This document shows positions 55,301 through 63,851 of a stretch of 64,000 nucleotides of DNA, piece by piece. The notes beneath the pieces are model-generated. The model was given only the letters and a program-made list of their open reading frames with translations, was not told the origin of the DNA and ran no database searches. Made by a program: the position numbers and the translations under genes. Source of the DNA: Paraburkholderia agricolaris (GTDB lineage: Bacteria; Pseudomonadota; Gammaproteobacteria; Burkholderiales; Burkholderiaceae); NCBI RefSeq assembly GCF_009455635.1, contig NZ_QPER01000002.1:1426001-1490000 (forward strand), written 5' to 3'. The stretch's first letter is position 1; every line of letters begins with the position of its first letter.

Positions 55301-57001
55301 TTATCCGGCGAAGGTTGCTTCAGGAAGGCCGCGAACACCGGGAATTTCCATCGCAAACAGCGATCCCGATAGCGGGGCGCTGGCGAGGGCCTCTTCGCTC
55401 AATCGTACGGACGCGCTCGTGACATAAAGCGTTTCAAGACTGCTGCCACCAAAACAGCAGCTTGTCGGGCGCGGCACCGGCATTCGGATGCGTTGCATCT
55501 CGCGACCGTCCGGAGCAAAACGCGCAATATGCCAGGCGTCCCACATGGCGACCCAGATGCAGCCGGCGTCGTCGACCGTCAGGCCGTCAGGGCGGCCGTC
55601 CGCCGCGTCAAACGTAATGAGTTCGCGCCGGTTGGCAATGGTGCCGGACATCAGATCGAAATCATATTCGTAGATGGTCTTGCGGAACGTGTCGGTGAAG
55701 TACATGCGCGTGTCGTCCGGACTCCAGCCAATCCCATTGGGCACCGTGAAACCGCTGTCCATTTTCTTCCACGCGCCGTCCGGATCGACCCTGAACAGGC
55801 TGCCGCGATTGCTGGCGGTCGCCATGTCCATCGACGCGACCCACAGACGTCCGCGACGATCGCACTTGCCGTCGTTATAGCGATTGCCGGGGCGTTCGGC
55901 TTCCGGATGGCACAGCAATGTCTGCCGTTTGCTCTCCGGGTCCAACGTCATGATTCCGCCTGGTGTTGCAACGAGCAAGCCACCCGTCGCTTTGGGTATC
56001 GCCACGCTGGCCATGGCGCCGAGTTTGATCTCGAAGCTGCTGGCGTCGCTCGCGTGAAAGATGTGTACCGACGGCGTGAGAATGTCGACCCAGTAAAGCG
56101 CATTGTCCCGCGGCGACCACATTGGGCCCTCGCCAAGCAGTGCCCGGGATTGGCTCACGCAGCGTACATCTACCGTGACAGCCGTTTGCGGCTTGGCATT
56201 GGGGGAAATCGACATTGCTTCGCCGGCGGCGGTATGCGAAATACTGCGTGCGGCGCTGATCAGCGTCGTGCTCAGGCTATGGGCGCGCGACAGATCGAGC
56301 CGCGTGAAATCGCCGGTGACCGAGACGGCGCCGATGGGCCTGCCTTCGTAGTCAAAAATCGGTGCTGCGACCGAGACCGTTTCGTCGTCGAGCTCACGAT
56401 CGTTCAGCGCGTAACCGCGTGCTCGAGCGAGATTCAGGTCGCCTCGCAAGGCGGGGATCGAGCACAGTGTGCGCGAGGTAAATGGCTGCAGATCGAGGCT
56501 GTCGAGCAGGGTCGACTGGAGCACCGGATCGAGATTCGCCAGGATAGCCTTGCCGGCCGCCGAAGCATGTGCCGGCAGGCGCATGCCGACGCTCGAAACG
56601 CGGTTGGCATCGCGTCCCGCCTCTTCGCTGGCTACGACAACAATCTGACTGCCGTTCATGACGGACAACTGGACGCATTCGCCGAGGCTATCTCTGAGGC
56701 GCATCAGCGTGTCTTGCGCCGCCAGCCGCAGATCAAAGTCGCTCCACACCTCGTGCGCCAGTTCCAGCAAGCGAAAGCCTAGCTGAAAAGTCTTGTTGTA
56801 CGTGTCATGCCTCAGGAGTCCTTCCTGAACCAGTGTGCCGAGGATCCGATGCAGTGTGGCCTTTGGAAGCGAGGACGCGCGCAGCAGGTCGGTAAAAGTC
56901 ATCGGCAACCGCTTGGCGGAAACGATGTTGAGCAGTCCCATGGCTTTCTCGAGCACGCCCAAGCCTGCGGAAGCGGTCACGGTACGAACGTCGTCAGACA
57001 T
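55301..57001 (-). CDS. IclR-family regulator fused to an SMP-30/gluconolactonase domain
   Basis: A 566-residue fusion. Residues about 10-75 are the IclR winged helix-turn-helix (FTDLLRASSLPKATLHRILG), about 85-255 the IclR effector domain (SAAGKAILANLDP, RARGYALNDRELDDETVSVA), and about 280-566 a complete SMP-30 lactonase propeller (LGEGPMWSPRDNALYWVDI with metal Glu, NRYNDGKCDRRGRLWVASMD, VPNGIGWSPDDTRMYFTDTF, GRPDGLTVDDAGCIWVAMWD). It could sense and hydrolyse the same lactone. The ATG at 57001 (MSDDVRTVT) gives a normal IclR N-terminus; an in-frame ATG at 57163 is less likely. It is divergent from the ABC transporter operon, with 436 bp and palindromic sites between. Confidence 0.85.
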   Translation of the reverse strand: MSDDVRTVTASAGLGVLEKAMGLLNIVSAKRLPMTFTDLLRASSLPKATLHRILGTLVQEGLLRHDTYNKTFQLGFRLLELAHEVWSDFDLRLAAQDTLMRLRDSLGECVQLSVMNGSQIVVVASEEAGRDANRVSSVGMRLPAHASAAGKAILANLDPVLQSTLLDSLDLQPFTSRTLCSIPALRGDLNLARARGYALNDRELDDETVSVAAPIFDYEGRPIGAVSVTGDFTRLDLSRAHSLSTTLISAARSISHTAAGEAMSISPNAKPQTAVTVDVRCVSQSRALLGEGPMWSPRDNALYWVDILTPSVHIFHASDASSFEIKLGAMASVAIPKATGGLLVATPGGIMTLDPESKRQTLLCHPEAERPGNRYNDGKCDRRGRLWVASMDMATASNRGSLFRVDPDGAWKKMDSGFTVPNGIGWSPDDTRMYFTDTFRKTIYEYDFDLMSGTIANRRELITFDAADGRPDGLTVDDAGCIWVAMWDAWHIARFAPDGREMQRIRMPVPRPTSCCFGGSSLETLYVTSASVRLSEEALASAPLSGSLFAMEIPGVRGLPEATFAG

Positions 57002-57099
57002 ATTTTTAATTGCGCTTCCGTTGCTTGGAACCGTAGACGGGGCTTGGACCGGTATCCAGAGGCAAATGGAAGAAAGAAAAGGGGCCCCAATTTTATCAG

Positions 57100-57118
57100 G
57101 TTCCACAGTTAACGGAAC
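57100..57118. promoter_or_regulatory. variant palindrome near the IclR-lactonase start (autoregulation?)
   Basis: GTTCCACAGTTAACGGAAC has the same GTTCC/GGAAC outer arms as the other sites but a 9-base rather than 7-base centre. It lies about 100 bases upstream of the fusion gene. It may be a weaker or unrelated site. Confidence 0.35.
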
Positions 57119-57405
57119 AAAACGTCCCGTCGGTTCAATTTTTCCTGCCGACGTTTCATTCATCGAAATTTTTCGGGGCGATCAGACATCCGATCCCGCG
57201 CCGGTCACTGCTTGTTCATGAGGTGGGAGCCTTAACAGCGGGCTTATGCCTCCGTGCGAGTTTCAATCGGCGGAAACATCCATGCATCGCCACTAATCGT
57301 GTAAACGACGAATTTGCATGCGATCAGTGGCATTTTTTGTGTCGGAATAATGGTTAACGCTGATTAACGACTCAGTTGGCGGTGCTATAGTGCGCAAACA
57401 ATCTG

Positions 57406-57422
57406 GTTCCGATGAATGGAAC
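57406..57422. promoter_or_regulatory. IclR-type palindromic operator upstream of the ABC sugar operon
   Basis: GTTCCGATGAATGGAAC, a 17-bp imperfect palindrome, ends 16 bases before the binding-protein start, overlapping the expected promoter or leader. It is the third member of the palindrome set in this locus. Confidence 0.58.
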
Positions 57423-57437
57423 AAACTTGGAGACATG

Positions 57438-58718
57438 ATGGTTACACGTAGACATTTCGTCGGGACAATTGCCGCGGCGACAAGCCTGGCGGCCATGGGG
57501 CTTCGTGCGCAGACCCGCAGCATCACTTTCGTAGGCTGGTCGCCGGAAGAAGCCGCGAGCAGGCCGACCATTGCGGCGTTGTTCGATGGATATCGCACTT
57601 CCACTGGCAATAAACTGGACGTGATCGGATTTCCCTGGGCGCAAATGCAGCAGAACGTGCTCCTGCGCATGCGTTCGGGACAACCTCTCGATATCGTGCA
57701 GTTGGCCGAGCGCTGGCTGCCACAGTTCGGCGCCACAGGAAGACTCGCCGACATGAATCAGGTGTTCGGCAAGGCGCAACTCCAGAAACAGATCAGTCCC
57801 GGTGTGCTCGCGCTGGGCGAATACCGGGGCAAGCAACTCGGGTTGCCCTGGACCGCCGGTTCGATCGGCATGGTTGCCAATGCCAAGGTTTTGCATGACG
57901 CGGGGGTTAGCGATGTGCCGAAATCCGTCGAGGCTTTTGTCGGGGCGCTCAGGTCTATCAAGAAGGCGAATCCGGAAAGCGTGCCGTATGCAATGTGCAG
58001 CAAGAACAACAATACGCTCAGTCCGGATTTTCAGGTCTGGCTCTGGACTTTTGGCGGCCGGCTATTCGACGAAAAGGGTAAGGTCGCGGTGAATAGCCCT
58101 GCATCGGTTCGCGCGTTGACCTTCATGTCCGACTTGATCAAGGAAGGTCTGGCCGCCAAGGATATCGACCGGCCAGACGCGCGGCGCATGTTCGCCCAGC
58201 ATCAATCGGGGTTCTATAACGACGCGCCGCTCGCGCGTGGTTTTGCTCGCAGCAACTCGGGGCAAGGCGACAAGTTTGATTCGTTCGTCATTGCCATGCC
58301 AACGCCTGTGATGCGCGCAGCCGATACGCCGCGCTCGCTGGCGTGGGGGCATCTGCTGACTATATTCGGCGACGGCAAGACCCCCATCGACGCGCAGTCG
58401 GCACAAGCGAAACTGCTGGCTTATCTGGTGCTCAACGACGACGCCCAACTGCATTACTACCGGGACATCGGTCTGTTCCCGGTGACGAACAGCGCACTGG
58501 CCAAGCTGGCATCCGATCCCTATGTGTCGACCTGGTCGAAATCCGCGCGCACCGCCCTGAAAGATGAGACCTCGTACTGGGGGAACGCCGCAGAACTGAC
58601 AACGATCGTTGGCGAAGAAGTGCAGGCCGCGCTTCTTGCCCAGAAATCGCCCGCCGCGGCTATCGAAAGCATGGCAAAGCGGCTCGAGGCCGGAACTGCC
58701 GGAACGATGAGGCTTTGA
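57438..58718 (+). CDS. ABC transporter sugar-binding protein (family 1) with Tat-like signal
   Basis: A 426-residue binding protein of the maltose/multiple-sugar type (MalE/UgpB family): SITFVGWSPEEAASRPTIAA, LLRMRSGQPLDIVQLAERWL, LGLPWTAGSIGMVANAKVL and GFYNDAPLARG. The N-terminus VTRRHFVGTIAAATSLAAMG carries twin arginines in an RRxFV context, suggesting Tat export rather than Sec. The ATG at 57438 is five bases after GGAG; another lies three bases earlier. First gene of the transporter operon, running with the next gene at a 3-bp gap. Confidence 0.85.
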   Translation: MVTRRHFVGTIAAATSLAAMGLRAQTRSITFVGWSPEEAASRPTIAALFDGYRTSTGNKLDVIGFPWAQMQQNVLLRMRSGQPLDIVQLAERWLPQFGATGRLADMNQVFGKAQLQKQISPGVLALGEYRGKQLGLPWTAGSIGMVANAKVLHDAGVSDVPKSVEAFVGALRSIKKANPESVPYAMCSKNNNTLSPDFQVWLWTFGGRLFDEKGKVAVNSPASVRALTFMSDLIKEGLAAKDIDRPDARRMFAQHQSGFYNDAPLARGFARSNSGQGDKFDSFVIAMPTPVMRAADTPRSLAWGHLLTIFGDGKTPIDAQSAQAKLLAYLVLNDDAQLHYYRDIGLFPVTNSALAKLASDPYVSTWSKSARTALKDETSYWGNAAELTTIVGEEVQAALLAQKSPAAAIESMAKRLEAGTAGTMRL

Positions 58719-58721
58719 TTC

Positions 58722-59656
58722 ATGATGTCAACACGCATTGCTGTCGACTTGCCTGAACAAATGAAACAGAACGGATCGTCACTGAAACAACGGGAGCGCA
58801 GGATCGGCGTGATGCTCCTGGTCCCCGCGATGATCGCGTTTGTCGCGATCATTCTGATTCCGTTTTTGCAGTCCCTGCGACTTTCGCTTTTCAGCTACAC
58901 GCTCCAGATGTCCGAACCCGAGTTCGTTGGGCTGGACAACTTCGTCAAGTTGCTTAGTGATCCAAAGATGGCGATGGTATGGCTGAACACGCTGATCTTC
59001 GTCGTGACCGCCACCGCTGCGACGTTTGTCATCGCGCTGGCATGGGCGCTCATGATGAACCAGACGTTCAAGGGACGTGCTTTTGTACGGGCGGTATCGC
59101 TGTTGCCGTGGGTGCTGCCGTCAACCGTGACGGCATTTCTCGCAGCCTGGATCTTCAACGGACAGTATGGCGTACTCAATGCCATTCTCCTCGAACTCGG
59201 CCTGATTTCCGAGCCTGTGACGTGGCTGGCCGAGCGCAATGGTGCTTTGGCATGCGTGATCATTACCAAAGTATGGCTTTCCGTACCTTTGTTCATGGCT
59301 TTCTTTCTTGCCGGTCTGCAAGGGGTTTCGCAAGATCAGGTGGACGCCGCCCGGGTTGATGGATGCGAGAACTTCGGCGTGCTCCGGCACGTCGTTCTGC
59401 CGCACCTCGCGCCGACCATGATCATCGTGACAATCCTTGGCGCGATGGGCAATCTCCAGGCTTTCGACGTGATCTATGCCCTCACGCAAGGGGGCCTGTC
59501 GGTGCTACCACGATGCTGTCCGTCGAGGTCTACAAGCAGGCGTTCGAAAACTGGGACATGGGGATGGCATGCGCGGTCGGCGTGCTGTGGTTTATCGCCA
59601 TCGCTGTTCCCACCGTGTTTTATCTGCGCATTCTATTCAAGCGGGAAGGATCGTGA
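58722..59656 (+). pseudogene. ABC sugar permease (MalF type), frameshifted in a G5 run
   Basis: The first 257 residues read as a good MalF/UgpA-type permease up to IYALTQGG, with the EAA loop (DAARVDGCENFGVLRHVVLPHL). At 59490-59494 (GGGGG) the frame changes: the continuation PVGATTMLSVEVYKQAFENW and the last helix are in the -1 frame and end at TGA 59654-59656, which overlaps the ATG of the next permease. In the written frame translation would run on with a nonsense tail to 59942. Adding one G, or slipping -1 on the G run, restores about 311 residues. It may be a sequencing error, a true recent mutation, or slippage-controlled expression. Confidence 0.8.
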
Positions 59657-60495
59657 TGTTGAGACTTCAAGGCTGGCGCGCGCGCGTCACGATGTCGGCG
59701 GGATTTACGGTGATCGCGGCATTTCTGTTCCTGCCGATCATCTGGATGATGCTCACGTCGATAAAGCCGCAAGGCGAGGTATTTGTGCGGATTCCCTCGT
59801 TGTGGCCGAAGGCTGCCACGCTGGAGAACTACCGCGAGCTCTTCTCTCGTGGCGATATGGTCGAGCATCTTCGCAACAGCCTGATCACTGCGGGTGGCGG
59901 GGCGTTGTTGACAGTCGTGCTTGCGACCTATGCCGCCTATAGCTTTGCGAAATTCCGCTACCGGGGACGCAAACCGCTGATGATGCTGATGCTGTCGGCA
60001 CAGATGTTTCCCTTTGCGATGTTGCTCATCAGCCTGTACCCCATGCTGCAGGCGCTGGGCCTGCTTAATACGCGGTTCGGCCTGATCCTGGCGTACATCA
60101 TCCTCGCTTTGCCGAGCGGTACGTACATGCTCTACAGCTTCTTCGTCAACATACCGACCGAAATCATCGAGGCGGCCAGGGTGGACGGAGCCGGCGAGTT
60201 GTACATCCTCCATCGCATCGTGCTGCCTCTTGCGATGCCGGCGCTCGTCACGGTTGGACTGTATTCGTTCATGTGGGCATGGAACGATCTGCTGTTTTCG
60301 CTGACGCTTATCACGTCGCCGGAATTGCGGACGGTGGGCCCGGGCCTGCTGCTCAGCTACATGGGCGAAGGCAGCAGTGACTGGAGTGGCGCAATGGCGG
60401 CCTCGATCGTCAGTTCGTTGCCGGTCGTTATCGGGTTTGCATTCCTGCAGCGTTTCTTCATTCAGGGCCTGACGGCCGGTGCGGTGAAATCATGA
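59656..60495 (+). CDS. ABC sugar permease (MalG type)
   Basis: A 279-residue permease with six membrane helices and the EAA motif (EIIEAARVDGAGELYILHRI). It is the MalG/UgpE-type partner of the preceding permease. The ATG at 59656 overlaps the TGA of the intended upstream frame (TGATG), so translation is coupled to the correctly framed product. The stop overlaps the SDR start (ATGA). Confidence 0.87.
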   Translation: MLRLQGWRARVTMSAGFTVIAAFLFLPIIWMMLTSIKPQGEVFVRIPSLWPKAATLENYRELFSRGDMVEHLRNSLITAGGGALLTVVLATYAAYSFAKFRYRGRKPLMMLMLSAQMFPFAMLLISLYPMLQALGLLNTRFGLILAYIILALPSGTYMLYSFFVNIPTEIIEAARVDGAGELYILHRIVLPLAMPALVTVGLYSFMWAWNDLLFSLTLITSPELRTVGPGLLLSYMGEGSSDWSGAMAASIVSSLPVVIGFAFLQRFFIQGLTAGAVKS

Positions 60496-61304
60496 GACTT
60501 GCAAACAAGGTCGCTATCGTTACAGGGGTGGGCCAGGGGATCGGCCGCGCCGTGCTGCACCGCTTCGTGCGGGAAGGCGCCAGGGTCGTCGCCGTCGAAT
60601 GGTCGCCCGAGGCAGCCGAAGCGGCGCTCGAGCACCTTCCGAAGGACGCCGTCCGTTTGTTGTGCGCCGATGCTCACCTCCAGAGCACCGTCGATGAAGC
60701 AGTACGACTGGCGACGACGCATTTTGGCGGGCTGGACGTGCTGGTCAACAACGCGGTCAAGTACATCGAGCGAAACGTCGTTGACTGTTCCGATGAGGAA
60801 TGGGCAGCGACGCTCGACTCCGCACTGAGTTCGACGTTTCGTTTCTGTCGTGCCGCTATTCCGCACATGCTGGATGCCGGTGGTGGATCGATCGTCAATC
60901 TGGCGTCAATCAACCATATCGTCGCGAACCCGGGATTGGCCGCTTATACGGCCGCGAAGGGCGGAGTCAGCGCATTGACGAAGCAGATCGCTGTCGAATA
61001 CGGCGTGCGCGGCGTTCGCTGCAATGCGGTGTCGCCGGCACTGATTGCGACCGACAGAACGATGCAAGGCGTGAGCGAGCACGACATGCGTCTGAACCTG
61101 GAGTGCTATCCGGTTGGCCGTATCGGCCAACCCGAGGACGTCGCCAATGCGGTGCTTTTTCTCGCCTCGGACGAGGCCTCGTTTATCACGGGTGTCGATC
61201 TGGTTGTCGACGGCGGGTTGACTTCGCTGGCGGCAAGCGCGCTTCTGTCCACGCGTATCCGAACCTGGTGGGGGCGTCCCCCGATCCAGCTTCCTGATGC
61301 ATGA
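60492..61304 (+). CDS. SDR-family sugar dehydrogenase
   Basis: A 270-residue short-chain dehydrogenase. The cofactor motif VTGVGQGIGRAVLHRF, the NNAV strand, and the catalytic Ser/Tyr/Lys (NLASINHIV ... YTAAKGGVS) are present. The C-terminal AVLFLASDEASFITGVDLVVDGG is standard. In this locus it may oxidise a sugar to the lactone or a related alcohol. It overlaps the permease by four bases. Confidence 0.85.
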   Translation: MRLANKVAIVTGVGQGIGRAVLHRFVREGARVVAVEWSPEAAEAALEHLPKDAVRLLCADAHLQSTVDEAVRLATTHFGGLDVLVNNAVKYIERNVVDCSDEEWAATLDSALSSTFRFCRAAIPHMLDAGGGSIVNLASINHIVANPGLAAYTAAKGGVSALTKQIAVEYGVRGVRCNAVSPALIATDRTMQGVSEHDMRLNLECYPVGRIGQPEDVANAVLFLASDEASFITGVDLVVDGGLTSLAASALLSTRIRTWWGRPPIQLPDA

Positions 61305-61354
61305 CAAATACCATGCCGGTGCTTTGCATGGCTGCATGGCACTGGCCAAGGAGA

Positions 61355-62455
61355 ATGAAATTGGCTGAACTTGAACTCAAAGGCGTGCGCAAGTCGTTTG
61401 GTGCGAGCACCGTTATCCATGGCGTCGATCTTCGCATAGAAGACGGTGAATTCTGTGTTTTTGTGGGCCCATCAGGGTGCGGCAAGTCGACCTTGCTCCG
61501 CTTGATCGCCGGCCTTGAAGAGTGCAGCGGCGGCTCGGTGTCGATCGCCGGCCAGGATGTGACGAATGCCCAACCCGCCAGACGCGGCATCGCGATGGTA
61601 TTCCAGTCATACGCGCTTTATCCGCACATGACTGTAGAGCAGAACATGGGCTTCGGCCTGAAGATGACCAAAGCGCCGCCCAATGAGGTATTGGCGGCTG
61701 TGACGCGGGCGGCGCAGACATTGCAGATCGAACACCTGCTCAAGCGCCGGCCGAAAGACCTTTCGGGTGGGCAGCGTCAGCGCGTGGCGATCGGTCGCGC
61801 CATAGTTCGTAATCCAAAGCTATTTTTATTTGATGAGCCGCTGTCCAACCTGGACGCTGCGCTGCGAGTCGAAATGCGCATCGAACTATCCAAAATCAAG
61901 TCGCAACTGGGAACAACGTTTGTCTACGTGACGCATGACCAGACCGAAGCAATGACGCTGGCAGACAAAATTGTGGTCTTGCGGGACGGAAAGATCGAGC
62001 AGGTCGGTGCGCCTCTCGACCTCTATTTGAAACCCGCTAATCGCTTCGTGGCGGGATTCATCGGTTCGCCGAAGATGAACTTCATCGAGGTGACCTCGAG
62101 TGACGCGCGTGCCGATGGCGTGACCGTTGCCATGCCTGGCGGCGCGTCGGTGCGAGTCGGCGCGCATGAACGGATTACCTCCATGGGACCCGTTACGGTG
62201 GGGATCCGTCCGGAGCATCTGCAGATCGTTGAGCCGTCAAGCGCGCATCTCTGTGGCCGCGTGATGCTAGCCGAGCGTCTGGGTGGCGAAACGTATCTGC
62301 ATACGCAGATCCCGTCCGGCACTGCACTGGTGAAGATCGATGGAAATTCCCCCGTTCGCGCGGGCGAAAACATCGGTCTGTTCATTCCGGCCGAACGAGC
62401 TCATCTCTTTTCGTCGAACGGCGCACGGATTCCGGCGCTTCAACCACAGGCTTGA
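61355..62455 (+). CDS. ABC transporter ATP-binding protein (UgpC/MsmK type)
   Basis: A 366-residue ATPase with Walker A (GPSGCGKST), Q-loop (VFQSYALYPHMTV), signature (LSGGQRQRVAIGRA), Walker B (LFLFDEPLSNLD), switch His (VTHDQTEAM) and a C-terminal TOBE regulatory domain (GIRPEHLQI). It energises the sugar permeases upstream. AAGGAG lies one base before the ATG at 61355, but seven before TTG at 61361, which gives the usual family start (AELELKGVRKSFG); TTG may be the true start. Separated from the permeases by the SDR gene. Confidence 0.88.
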   Translation: MKLAELELKGVRKSFGASTVIHGVDLRIEDGEFCVFVGPSGCGKSTLLRLIAGLEECSGGSVSIAGQDVTNAQPARRGIAMVFQSYALYPHMTVEQNMGFGLKMTKAPPNEVLAAVTRAAQTLQIEHLLKRRPKDLSGGQRQRVAIGRAIVRNPKLFLFDEPLSNLDAALRVEMRIELSKIKSQLGTTFVYVTHDQTEAMTLADKIVVLRDGKIEQVGAPLDLYLKPANRFVAGFIGSPKMNFIEVTSSDARADGVTVAMPGGASVRVGAHERITSMGPVTVGIRPEHLQIVEPSSAHLCGRVMLAERLGGETYLHTQIPSGTALVKIDGNSPVRAGENIGLFIPAERAHLFSSNGARIPALQPQA

Positions 62456-62456
62456 T

Positions 62457-63626
62457 ATGACTACATTGCATCCTCTGCAAATCGTCGAGATCCGGCACTG
62501 GAAGGTGGCCATGCCGTTTACCACAGCATTGGAGTGGGGCTCGGGAACGCGACCTGCCGTCACCAGATTAATCGTCGAATTGAAACTCGCCAATGGTGTC
62601 AAAGGCTATGGCGAGACCATCTGTTTGCTGGATTTCATCGAACCCGTACTTCTCAATACGGTCATTCCGATCGCGCTGCAGCATCGCGCATGCGATGTGG
62701 AGCGTTTCACCCGGCATGTTTTCGGCGCCGGCTACTACCACCACAAGCGCGCGGTGGTCATGGCGATGGCGGCGGTCGAGATGGCCATGTGGGATGCACA
62801 TGGCCGCGCGGTCGAAACCTCCCTGTCGAAACTGTGGGGTGGTGTTTTCCGCTCACAGGTCGAAGTCTCCGCCTATCTGTTCGGCACAAGTGCGGATGCG
62901 TTGAAGTCCGCCGCGCAAAGCTTTCTCGACGATGGGTATCGGAGCTTCAAGGTCAAGATCGGCATGACGCCGGCTTCGGATCTGTCCAATGTGGAAGCCG
63001 TACGATCGGTGGTCGGCGAGCTGCCGCTGCGTGCGGACGTGAATAGCGCCTGGACGCCCGGTACGGCGAGGCGCATGCTCGAGCGTTTGAGACCGTTCGA
63101 CTTGCAGTATGTGGAGCAGCCGCTTGAGCTTGACGACCTCAATGGGCATGCGGAACTGAGATTGATGCAACCGGTGCCGATTGCATTGGACGAGTCGGCC
63201 TATACGCAGGCCGACGTCGGCAACATTGTGCGCAACGCCGCGGCTGACGTGATCCTGCTTGATCCCCACGAAATCGGTGGACTCTGGCAGACAATCAAGG
63301 CCGCGGCGATCGCCGAGGCCGCGGGGATTCCGGTCACATTGCATAGCGGGGGAGAGCTTGGTTTTTCGCAATCGGCCTACATCCACCTGGCGAGCAGTAT
63401 CCCGAACATGTCGATCTCCATCGATTCGGAACGTGCCTATCTTGCCGACGACGTCGTATGCGTACCGCCTCTCGTGAAGGACGGCGTTTTTTCAGCGTCC
63501 GACGATCCGGGGCTGGGCGTGACGCCGGATTTTGCGAAGCTTGACCAATATCGCGTGTCCAGCATTCGAGGCGCTTATCTCGATGCTAGTCGTCCCGGTT
63601 GGTTTTCCACCAAGCCTGCCTACTAG
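62457..63626 (+). CDS. second enolase-superfamily enzyme (muconate lactonizing-like branch)
   Basis: A 389-residue enzyme of the MLE-like branch: Lys pair in FKVKIGMTPASD, metal ligands Asp (RADVNSAW), Glu (VEQPLELDD) and Asp (ALDESAYT). At the position where this branch usually has a Lys before the IGG turn, the sequence is LLDPHEIGG, so the second catalytic Lys appears to be replaced by Asp or His-Glu. It could be a dehydratase or racemase/cycloisomerase on a sugar acid. It begins directly after the ATPase stop. Confidence 0.8.
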   Translation: MTTLHPLQIVEIRHWKVAMPFTTALEWGSGTRPAVTRLIVELKLANGVKGYGETICLLDFIEPVLLNTVIPIALQHRACDVERFTRHVFGAGYYHHKRAVVMAMAAVEMAMWDAHGRAVETSLSKLWGGVFRSQVEVSAYLFGTSADALKSAAQSFLDDGYRSFKVKIGMTPASDLSNVEAVRSVVGELPLRADVNSAWTPGTARRMLERLRPFDLQYVEQPLELDDLNGHAELRLMQPVPIALDESAYTQADVGNIVRNAAADVILLDPHEIGGLWQTIKAAAIAEAAGIPVTLHSGGELGFSQSAYIHLASSIPNMSISIDSERAYLADDVVCVPPLVKDGVFSASDDPGLGVTPDFAKLDQYRVSSIRGAYLDASRPGWFSTKPAY

Positions 63627-63740
63627 GCCATACGAGCCGGACCGACGAGCGGCGCTCGCCCGCAAGTGTCGGCAGCCCTCGCCAGGCTGACGGGATCCGT
63701 AAGGCGGAAAGAGGCGGCGCCGTTGACCAGCACCCGCCGT

Positions 63741-63789
63741 CTCCCACTGTTCGAAACATTCTTAGGTTCTCCGCTGCGAGAGGTGGGAG
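63741..63789. other. inverted repeat in the 63627-63851 gap
   Basis: CTCCCAC (63741-63747) pairs with GTGGGAG (63783-63789) around a 35-base loop. It may be a transcript hairpin between the enolase-like gene and the lactonase gene. The gap holds no other clear element and no copy of the 17-bp palindrome. Confidence 0.3.
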
Positions 63790-63851
63790 CGGCCGGCCAT
63801 GAGGGTCAGGATGACCGGAATCGAGTTACTACCAAATCTGACGAACAAAAA

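Noticed and set aside
54985..55422. 145-codon plus-strand frame between porin and fusion gene
   Set aside because: No motifs, and it runs antisense into the 3' end of the lactonase domain.
55493..56782. 429-codon plus-strand frame opposite the IclR-lactonase gene
   Set aside because: Antisense shadow with Arg/Ala/His-rich translation; the minus strand carries two intact domains.
58722..59942. A 406-residue permease as written in the first frame
   Set aside because: The C-terminal 150 residues are nonsense relative to the family, and the correct C-terminus is found in the -1 frame ending at 59656.
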